A program made the translations under genes and the position numbers. Shown here one piece after another: positions 20,402 through 32,515 of a DNA stretch of 49,999 bases (position 1 is its first letter; each line of letters begins with the position of its first letter). The notes beneath the pieces are model-generated. The model was given only the letters and a program-made list of their open reading frames with translations, did not search any database and was not told the DNA's origin. Source of the stretch: Mangrovactinospora gilvigrisea (GTDB taxonomy: Bacteria > Actinomycetota > Actinomycetes > Streptomycetales > Streptomycetaceae); assembly GCF_001879105.1 (NCBI RefSeq), contig NZ_MLCF01000071.1, forward strand, positions 1 through 49,999, given 5' to 3'.

Positions 20402-21445
20402 GTGGCGTCGCCTCCGTCACCTCCGTCACTGCCGTCACCGCAGTCACCACCGTCGACGGCCCGGCTCGCGGACATCGCGGTGCAGGCCGGGGTGAGCGAG
20501 GCCACCGTCAGCCGGGTGCTCAACGGCAGGCCGGGCGTCTCGGCCGGCACCCGCGAGTCGGTGCTCGCCGCGCTGGACCTGCTCGGCTACGAGCGGCCGG
20601 TGCGGCTGCGGCGGCGCAGCGAGGGGCTGGTCGGGATGGTCACCCCCGAGCTGGACAACCCCATCTTCCCGGCCTTCGCGCAGGTCATCGGGCAGGGCCT
20701 GACCCGCCGCGGCTACACTCCGGTGCTCGCCACCCAGACCCCCGGCGGCTCCACCGAGGACGAGCTGGTGGAGATGCTGGTGGCGCGGGACGTCGCCGGG
20801 ATCGTCTTCGTCTCCGGGCTGCACGCCGATCTGACGGCGGATCGGGAGCGCTACCACCGGCTCAGCGCGCAGGGCGTGCCGTTCGTCCTCGTCAACGGGT
20901 TCGCGCAGGAGGTGCGGGCGCCCTGCGTCTCCCCGGACGACCGGGGCGCGATGCGGCTGGCGGTGCGGCACCTCGCGGCGCTCGGCCACCGCCGCATCGG
21001 GCTGGCGTGCGGGCCGCGGCGGTATGTGCCGGTCGCCCGCAAGATCGAGGGATTCCTCGCCGCGGTGGCCGAGTTGGGGACGGCCGCGGACGAGGCGGCG
21101 GTGGCGGCGTCGCTCTTCAGCGTCGAGGGCGGGCAGGCGGCGGCGCGCGAGCTGGTGGAGGACGCGGGGTGCACGGCAGTGGTCTGCGCGTCCGACCTGA
21201 TGGCGCTCGGCGCGGTCCGGGCGGTGCGCGCGATGGGACGCACCGTCCCGGGGGACGTCAGCGTGGTCGGCTTCGACGACTCCCCGCTGATCGCCTACAC
21301 CGACCCGCCGCTGACCACCATCCGCCAACCGGTCGCCGCGATGGGCCAGGCCGCCGTCCGCGCCCTCTTCGAGGGCGTCGCCGGCGAGTTCGTCTTCCTC
21401 CCCGAGCTGGTGGTCCGGGGCTCGACCGCCGCCGTCCCCGGGTAG
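20402..21445 (+). CDS. malR: LacI-family maltose regulator
   Basis: Predicted repressor of the starch/maltodextrin genes, 347 residues. The helix-turn-helix is ARLADIAVQAGVSEATVSRVLNGRPGVS (about residues 20-47), followed by the periplasmic-binding-like effector domain (GMVTPELDNPIFPAFAQVIGQGL ... VVGFDDSPLIAYTDPPLTTIRQP). An N-terminal Ser/Pro tail (SPPSPPSLPSPQSPP) is encoded by short TCCGTCACC-like DNA repeats. GTG 20402 lies one base after the glucosidase stop. In S. coelicolor malR diverges from malE at the front of the operon, so its place at the end here is different. Confidence 0.85.
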   Translation: MASPPSPPSLPSPQSPPSTARLADIAVQAGVSEATVSRVLNGRPGVSAGTRESVLAALDLLGYERPVRLRRRSEGLVGMVTPELDNPIFPAFAQVIGQGLTRRGYTPVLATQTPGGSTEDELVEMLVARDVAGIVFVSGLHADLTADRERYHRLSAQGVPFVLVNGFAQEVRAPCVSPDDRGAMRLAVRHLAALGHRRIGLACGPRRYVPVARKIEGFLAAVAELGTAADEAAVAASLFSVEGGQAAARELVEDAGCTAVVCASDLMALGAVRAVRAMGRTVPGDVSVVGFDDSPLIAYTDPPLTTIRQPVAAMGQAAVRALFEGVAGEFVFLPELVVRGSTAAVPG

Positions 21446-21472
21446 GCCGCGGCGCCCGGGCACGGCGGACCG

Positions 21473-22951
21473 CTACTTGACGCGCGTGTGGTCGGTCATC
21501 TCCAGCCCCGTCGCGTAGTCGAGCATCCGCGGCTGGTAGCGCGGGTCGTCGCGGCGCTGGCGGGTCATTCCGGAGCCGGCCCAGCTGGCCGCCGGGGCGT
21601 CGGTGCGCCAGGGGCGGCGCGCCCAGTAGTACCCACGGAAGGGGTCGCGCGTCTCGTCCATCCAGGCCAGCAGGCGGTCGTGGAGCGCGTCCCGCGCCGC
21701 CGCGTGGGCCTCGTCCTCGATGAGGTTCCGCAGCTCGTCCGGGTCCTCCGCCATGGCGTACAGCTCGTCCCCCGACAGCAGGTTGACGACCAGCTTGTAG
21801 CGCCCGTCGAAGACGCCCCGCATCGGCTGGAACCCGCCGAAGCCGTCGTGGTCCACCTCGTAGCGGCCGAACTCCACGAACACCTCGTCCGCGACCCGCC
21901 CGTCCGCGTCGGCCAGCGCCGGCGTCAGCGGGGCGCCCGGCAGGAACTCCGGCACCTCCACCCCCGCCCACTCCAGGATCGACGGCGTCATGTCGATGTG
22001 CGACGCGGGATGCGGGTTGACGCTGCCCGGCTCGGTCACCCCCGGCCGCCGCACCAGCAGCGGCACCCGGGCGATCTCGTCGTACATCACCGGGCCCTTG
22101 GCGGTGAGCCGGTGTGCGCCGAGCGCGTCGCCGTGGTCGGAGGTGTAGACGACCGTCGCGCCGGGCGCGTGCGCGTCGACCGCGTCGAGGACGCGGCCGA
22201 TCTCGGCGTCCACGAAGGTCTGGCCGGAGAAGAGGAAGGGGTTGCGGAGCCGGATGCCGGTGCGGTCCTCGTCGATCCGGTCGCCCGCCCAGACCCGCTG
22301 GTGCTCCGGCTTGCCCTCCAGCGTGTCGTGGACGCTTTCGTCGACGGGGAAGCCGAAGTCCGCGTACATCTCGGCGTACTCGGCGGGCGTGAGGCCCGGG
22401 TCGTGCGGCTCGTCGTAGGAGACGACGAGCAGGAAGTCCTCGTCGGCGTGCGCCTCGATGTAGTCGACGGCGCGGTCCGAGCAGCGGTGGGCGTAGGTGA
22501 AGCCGGCGGTGACCTCGGTCCCGGGCGCGCGGGAGGCGACGCGCTCGTCCTCGCCGAGCTCCTCGAGGTAGCGGCGCATGTCGTACCAGTAGTCGGCGTC
22601 CCAGCCGTCGGGGCAGCGACCGTTGCCGAAGTAGTCGGTGCCGTCCAGGTGCCACTTGCCGATGTACGCGGCGGCGACGCCGGCGTCGGCGAGGCGCTGC
22701 CCGACGGTGGGGTGGTCGAGCCCGGGGGCGAGGTTGTTGGCCCAGACGCCGTTGGAGTGCGGCCAGGTGCCGGTGAACAGGGCGGACCGCGCGGGGGCGC
22801 AGACCGGCTGGCAGGTGTAGGCGCGCTCGAAGCGGGTGCCGGTCTCCGCGAGGCGATCCAGGTGCGGGGTGCGGATCCCGGTCTGCCGGTAGCAGTTGAG
22901 CATGTCCCAGCGGGTGGAGTCGGTCATCAGCAGCACGGTCTGTTTGGGCAT
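21473..22951 (-). CDS. Type I sulfatase
   Basis: Member of the alkaline-phosphatase-like sulfatase family, 492 residues. The formylglycine site is C51-A-P-A-R55 in PVCAPARSALFTG, and GKWHL carries the active-site Lys and His. LLMTDSTRWDML starts the protein; only one of the usual two metal-binding Asp residues is present there, and a second metal site is in VVYTSDHGDALGAH. No signal peptide is seen, so it appears cytoplasmic. The substrate (aryl, alkyl or carbohydrate sulfate) cannot be named. A formylglycine-generating enzyme is needed but not encoded in this window. It is convergent with malR, 27 bases apart. Confidence 0.88.
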   Translation of the reverse strand: MPKQTVLLMTDSTRWDMLNCYRQTGIRTPHLDRLAETGTRFERAYTCQPVCAPARSALFTGTWPHSNGVWANNLAPGLDHPTVGQRLADAGVAAAYIGKWHLDGTDYFGNGRCPDGWDADYWYDMRRYLEELGEDERVASRAPGTEVTAGFTYAHRCSDRAVDYIEAHADEDFLLVVSYDEPHDPGLTPAEYAEMYADFGFPVDESVHDTLEGKPEHQRVWAGDRIDEDRTGIRLRNPFLFSGQTFVDAEIGRVLDAVDAHAPGATVVYTSDHGDALGAHRLTAKGPVMYDEIARVPLLVRRPGVTEPGSVNPHPASHIDMTPSILEWAGVEVPEFLPGAPLTPALADADGRVADEVFVEFGRYEVDHDGFGGFQPMRGVFDGRYKLVVNLLSGDELYAMAEDPDELRNLIEDEAHAAARDALHDRLLAWMDETRDPFRGYYWARRPWRTDAPAASWAGSGMTRQRRDDPRYQPRMLDYATGLEMTDHTRVK

Positions 22952-22958
22952 GGCACCC

Positions 22959-22964
22959 AGTCTG
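22959..22964 (-). promoter_or_regulatory. -10-like CAGACT giving a leaderless sulfatase mRNA
   Basis: On the minus strand CAGACT ends seven bases before ATG 22951 and no Shine-Dalgarno sequence is present. A -35 match is not clear. Confidence 0.35.
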
Positions 22965-23027
22965 GGCGCGCCGCCGCGCAGTTGACCATGGACAAGCGCC
23001 GCGCGTTGTTGGACGTTTCTGCCGCCC

Positions 23028-23046
23028 GCGGCCGGAGAGCGGCCGC
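23028..23046 (-). terminator. Hairpin after osaC
   Basis: A seven-base perfect stem (GCGGCCG, 23028-23034, with CGGCCGC, 23040-23046) and a five-base loop lie just downstream of the osaC stop on the minus strand. There is no U-run, as is common in streptomycetes. Confidence 0.45.
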
Positions 23047-23051
23047 CGACG

Positions 23052-25673
23052 CTACCCCCGCGCGTCCTCCATCCGCAGCACCAGGATCGCCATGTCGTCC
23101 GACGGCGGCTCCGCCGCGAACCGCTCCACCGCGCGCTCGACGCGGGCCGCCACCCCGCCGGCCGTCAGGCCGACGCAGCCGGCGAGGACGCGCTCCAGGC
23201 CGTCGTCGCCCAGCATCCGGGTGCCCTCCCGGCGCTCCGTCACCCCGTCCGTGACGCACAGCAGGACGTCGCCGGGGGAGAGCACCACCATCTCCTCGTG
23301 CAGCTCCAGGTCGTCCATCACCCCCAGCAGCGGCTGCGGATGCGCCGCGGACGCCACCCGCCCGTCGACGCCGAGCAGCAGCGGCAGCGGATGCCCCGCG
23401 CAGACGGTCTTCAGCTCGGCGTGCCCGCTGGGCAGCAGCTCCAGCTCGCCGTAGAGCAGCGTCAGGAAGCGGCTGCGCGAACCCTCGTCCAGGATCGCCG
23501 CGTTGAGCCGCTCCAGCACCTGAGGGCCCGTCAGGCCCTCCCGCGCCAGCAGCCGCAGCGCGTGCCGGGCGAGCCCGGTGACCGCCGCCGCCTCCGGGCC
23601 CGTCCCGCAGACGTCGCCGATCGCCATGCCCCACTTGCCGGGGCTGATCTCGAAGAGGTCGTAGAAGTCGCCGCCGACCTCGTTGCCCTGCCCGGCCGCC
23701 CGGTAGATCACCTCGACCTCGACGCCCGGCACCCGCGGCAGCTCCGGCGGCAGCAGGCTGCGCTGCAGCGCCTGGCTGATCGCGGTGCGCTCCGAGTAGA
23801 GGCGGGAGTTGTCCAGCGCCAGCGCCGCCCGCCGGGACAGCTCGTCGGCCAGCTCCAGCACCTCCTGCCGGATCCGCTCGTCCGCCGCCCGGCCCAGCGC
23901 GAGCAGCCCGATGACGCGGTTGCGGGCGAGCAGCGGCAGCACCACCGTCTCGCCGGTGACCGCATCCGCGGTGAGCGCGGAGACCGGGCTGTCGGCGCCG
24001 TAGCGGGCCGTCACCCGGCGCGCCTCCTGCGCCGGCGCCATCCAGATCCGCGGGCCGGGGACGGGGTCGGGGGTGGGCGGGCCGACCCGCTCCAGCAGGG
24101 CGCGCAGCCCGTCGATGCGGTCCTCGTCCTCGTGCAGCACGTACTCCAGCGCGGCCTGCTGGGCGTGCTCGTCGGTGGTGTAGACGGCGCACCAGCTGGC
24201 CAGCGTGGGCACCGTCATCTGGGCCATCAGCGCCAGCGTCTGGTCCCGCTCCAGGGTGCCGGCGAGCAGGTCGGAGGCCTCCACCAGGAAGGAGAGCGAG
24301 TCGCGGCGCAGCCGCTCCAGCTCGGTCAGCCGGGCGCTCTCCACCGCGAGTGCCACCCGGTCCGCGGCGAACTGCAGCCGCAGCGCGTCCTCGTTGGTGT
24401 AGCGGTGCGCGGACTCGGCGGCCACCCCGAGCGAGCCGGTGAGCCGGCCCTCGACCTTGAGCGGGACGGTGACGAGCGAGCGCATCCCCGAGCCGGTGAG
24501 CATCGGCACCGCGCCGGGCGCCTCGGCGAGGTCGTCGTGGACGGCCGGCATCCGGGTGTTGCCGTAGCGCAGCGTGCCGGTCTCGACGGGGACGCGGGCG
24601 AAGCGCTGCCGCGAGCCGGTCAGGCCGGTGGTGGCGCGCACCTCCAGCTCGGTCTCGTCATCGGTGGCGAGCAGCAGGAAGGAGGCGTCGCCGTCGAGGG
24701 CGTCGCGGGCCCGCTCCACGGTGCGCTGCAGCAGGCCGTCGAGGTCCTCGGGCGGGGCGCCGTCGAGCAGGTCGCCGACGTCCAGGGGGTGGGCGGCGGC
24801 GCCGCTCTTCGCGGGCGTCCCGGGGTGCGCGCCGGTGGACGGGCGGGGGCGCGCGCCCCCGGAGAGCACCGCGCGCTCCGCCTCGCGCACCAGCAGCGCC
24901 ACGGTGAACGGCCGTCCTGTGGTGTCTCTCACGCGCAGATGGGAGCCGTAGACGCGAATGATTCGTCCGGTAATGTCGCGAACGCCGTAAGTGCCCTCCC
25001 AGCGCGAGAGCTTGAGCGCCTCGTCGAGGCCGAGCGAGATCCCCGGCGACTGCGGCCAGGCCACCAGCTCGCTGAAGGGCCGGCCCGCCACGTCCTTCGC
25101 GGGATGGCCGAACATCTGGTCGGCGTCCGGGTTCCAGCCGGTGACGGTGCCGTCCGCGTCCACCTGGACGACCGCCACCTTCACCTCCTCCGGCGCGGCC
25201 GGCAGCCGCTCGTCCGGCAGCGCGGGCCCCGCCGCGCGGGTGCCCGCCGGGCGCTCCGGCAGCTGCAGCAGGAACCACACGTGCTTGCGGTCCGGGGAGT
25301 ACTCCACGCCCCAGCGGCTGGAGAGCGTCGAGCAGAGCAGCAGCCCGCGGCCGCCCTCCCGCTCCGGGTCGTCCATCGGCGCCGCGCCCCCGCTGTCGGG
25401 GTGGCCGGGCATCTGCAGCCGGCGCTTGGGATAGAGGTCGGCGACCTCGATCCGCACCCCGTCGCGCTCGCCGGCCGTGCGCAGGCAGAGCACCTCGGCC
25501 GTGGTGCCGGCGTGCACCACGGCGTTGGTGACCAGCTCGCTGGTGAGCACCACGGCGTCGTCGGTGAGCTCCTCCACGCCCCAGCCGGCCAGAGTGTCGC
25601 GAACGAACGCGCGCGCGGCCGCGACCGAGCGGCCGACCGGCCCGAACGTCGCGCTGGCCCGAGCGGTGATCAC
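23052..25673 (-). CDS. osaC: OsaC: multidomain SigB regulator (RsbW-like kinase, PAS, GAF, PP2C)
   Basis: Regulatory protein of 873 residues. An N-terminal GHKL anti-sigma kinase domain (~1-135; N box ELVTNAVVHAG, G box GGRGLLLC) is followed by a PAS domain (~165-270, DADGTVTGWNPDADQMFGHPAKDV), two GAF-type regions (~310-470 and ~500-640) and a C-terminal SpoIIE/PP2C phosphatase (~660-870, GNEVGGDFYDLF and VCGTGPEAAAVTGLARH). This is the layout of OsaC, known in S. coelicolor to modulate SigB after osmotic stress. GTG 25673 is chosen because GAGGTG lies five bases before it and the kinase domain begins directly after. It diverges from osaA, as part of the osa locus. Confidence 0.9.
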   Translation of the reverse strand: MITARASATFGPVGRSVAAARAFVRDTLAGWGVEELTDDAVVLTSELVTNAVVHAGTTAEVLCLRTAGERDGVRIEVADLYPKRRLQMPGHPDSGGAAPMDDPEREGGRGLLLCSTLSSRWGVEYSPDRKHVWFLLQLPERPAGTRAAGPALPDERLPAAPEEVKVAVVQVDADGTVTGWNPDADQMFGHPAKDVAGRPFSELVAWPQSPGISLGLDEALKLSRWEGTYGVRDITGRIIRVYGSHLRVRDTTGRPFTVALLVREAERAVLSGGARPRPSTGAHPGTPAKSGAAAHPLDVGDLLDGAPPEDLDGLLQRTVERARDALDGDASFLLLATDDETELEVRATTGLTGSRQRFARVPVETGTLRYGNTRMPAVHDDLAEAPGAVPMLTGSGMRSLVTVPLKVEGRLTGSLGVAAESAHRYTNEDALRLQFAADRVALAVESARLTELERLRRDSLSFLVEASDLLAGTLERDQTLALMAQMTVPTLASWCAVYTTDEHAQQAALEYVLHEDEDRIDGLRALLERVGPPTPDPVPGPRIWMAPAQEARRVTARYGADSPVSALTADAVTGETVVLPLLARNRVIGLLALGRAADERIRQEVLELADELSRRAALALDNSRLYSERTAISQALQRSLLPPELPRVPGVEVEVIYRAAGQGNEVGGDFYDLFEISPGKWGMAIGDVCGTGPEAAAVTGLARHALRLLAREGLTGPQVLERLNAAILDEGSRSRFLTLLYGELELLPSGHAELKTVCAGHPLPLLLGVDGRVASAAHPQPLLGVMDDLELHEEMVVLSPGDVLLCVTDGVTERREGTRMLGDDGLERVLAGCVGLTAGGVAARVERAVERFAAEPPSDDMAILVLRMEDARG

Positions 25674-26007
25674 TGGTTCACCTCGTCGTTGTCGTAGGCC
25701 GGGGGTAGATGGCAGCATCGGATGCAGGGGGACGCTCCCCGCGGTGGTGCGGCCCCCCTCCTTGCCACCGCTGCCGCGCCGATCACGATAGGACGTTCCC
25801 CGTGCGCACCGGCACAACTCCCCGAAGGCCCGGGGCGTTCCGGGCCGCCGGACCGGCCGGACGCCCGCACCGCTGTCCATGCGCTCCGCCAAACCCCCTG
25901 AAGGGGCGCATATACCAGTTCGGCGTGCGGGGCTGACCACACTAGCTTGCGGGGAAGTCTTCTTCGGGGAGAGTCTCCACACGGAGCCCACGGCAAGGTG
26001 GAACACT
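25674..26007. other. Divergent osaC-osaA control region, no gene
   Basis: This 334-base stretch carries the ribosome site and a possible SigB-type promoter of osaC, a GC-rich central part, and towards osaA a weak -10-like TAGCTT (25943-25948) with no good -35. I see no coding region in it that is supported by a start site or codon pattern. Confidence 0.6.
25795..25820 (-). promoter_or_regulatory. Possible SigB-type promoter of osaC
   Basis: On the minus strand GAGT (25820-25817), 16 bases, then GGGAAC (25800-25795) resembles the streptomycete SigB pattern GNNT-N14-16-GGGTA(C/T) with one mismatch. It fits the reported SigB dependence of osaC, but a match this short in GC-rich DNA can arise by chance. 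Confidence 0.3.
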
Positions 26008-31620
<5,613 letters not shown>

Positions 31621-31681
31621 CGGGCCGTCGGACACCCTGCCCGGCCGTGCATGATAGGAACGGACAACGGGGAACCTGTGT

Positions 31682-31708
31682 GCATTCCCGGCCGTTCCCG
31701 AGGGGTAC
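31682..31708 (+). promoter_or_regulatory. Possible SigB-type promoter of osaB
   Basis: GCAT (31682-31685), 17 bases and GGGTAC (31703-31708) resemble the SigB pattern; the spacer is one base longer than the usual 14-16. It lies 91 bases before osaB, within the 179-base gap after osaA, which holds no gene that I can support. Confidence 0.35.
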
Positions 31709-31799
31709 GGCCGCGGGGTGCGCGGTGACATGATGCAGTACTCGACGATGGCGGCGTGCGTTGCGCTACGGGGCGCACCGGCGGTGAGGAGGCAGGGCC

Positions 31800-32453
31800 G
31801 TGGTGCAGAAGGCCAAGATCCTCCTGGTCGACGACCGGCCGGAAAACCTGCTGGCGCTGGAGGCGATCCTCTCCGCGCTCGACCAGACGCTGGTGCGGGC
31901 CGCATCCGGCGAGGAGGCGCTGAAGGCGCTGCTCACCGACGACTTCGCGGTGATCCTGCTCGATGTGCAGATGCCCGGCATGGACGGCTTCGAGACCGCG
32001 GCGCACATCAAGCGGCGCGACCGCACCCGGGACATCCCGATCATCTTCCTCACCGCCATCAACCACGGTCCGCACCACACCTTCCGCGGCTATGCCGCGG
32101 GCGCGGTCGACTACATCTCCAAGCCGTTCGACCCGTGGGTGCTGCGCGCGAAGGTGTCGGTCTTCGTCGATCTGTGGGTGAAGAACTGCCAGCTGCGCGA
32201 GCAGGCGTCGATGCTGCGGGCGCAGCTCGACCGGGCGGAGGGCCCGTCCGGGGTGATCGGCGAGCTGTCGACGCGGCTGGCCGCGGTCGAGGAGTCGGCC
32301 GACGCGCTCACCAAGCAGGTCGAGGAGGGCGGCGACGCCGCGGCCACGGCGACGGCCCGCCATCTGGAGCGCAAGCTCACCGGTCTGCGCCGGGCGCTCG
32401 AGGCGCTCGACCCCGGCAACGGCAAGCCCCCGGCCTCTCCTGACGAGCCGTGA
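31800..32453 (+). CDS. osaB: OsaB response regulator
   Basis: Response regulator of 217 residues. The receiver domain (1-125) has the acidic pair D11/D12 (LLVDDRP), phospho-acceptor D55 ([12 protein letters not shown]), a Thr in FLTAI and K108 in SKPFD. Instead of a DNA-binding output it ends in a helical region with likely coiled coil (about 130-200), as in S. coelicolor OsaB. It is the partner of OsaA; OsaB is required for aerial growth on high-osmolarity medium in that species. The start is one of two tandem GTG codons (31800 or 31803) with GAGGAGG upstream. Confidence 0.92.
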   Translation: MVQKAKILLVDDRPENLLALEAILSALDQTLVRAASGEEALKALLTDDFAVILLDVQMPGMDGFETAAHIKRRDRTRDIPIIFLTAINHGPHHTFRGYAAGAVDYISKPFDPWVLRAKVSVFVDLWVKNCQLREQASMLRAQLDRAEGPSGVIGELSTRLAAVEESADALTKQVEEGGDAAATATARHLERKLTGLRRALEALDPGNGKPPASPDEP

Positions 32454-32473
32454 CCTTGTAACGCACCGAGAGT

Positions 32474-32492
32474 GGTTGAGGTACCGTCAACC
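32474..32492. promoter_or_regulatory. 19-bp near-perfect inverted repeat before ftsK
   Basis: GGTTGA (32474-32479) and TCAACC (32487-32492) are exact inverted arms around a symmetric centre, 24 bases before the ftsK ATG. It includes a TTGAGG -35-like hexamer and may be a repressor site. Confidence 0.4.
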
Positions 32493-32502
32493 TCCCGACG
32501 GG

Positions 32503-32508
32503 TACCCT
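32503..32508 (+). promoter_or_regulatory. -10-like TACCCT giving a leaderless ftsK mRNA
   Basis: TACCCT ends seven bases before ATG 32516, and the bases between (CGATTCC) have no Shine-Dalgarno, which suggests a leaderless transcript. TTGAGG (32476-32481) is 21 bases upstream, long for a -35. An overlapping GGGTAC at 32500-32505 recalls a SigB -10, but no matching GNNT was found at the right spacing. Confidence 0.4.
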
Positions 32509-32515
32509 CGATTCC

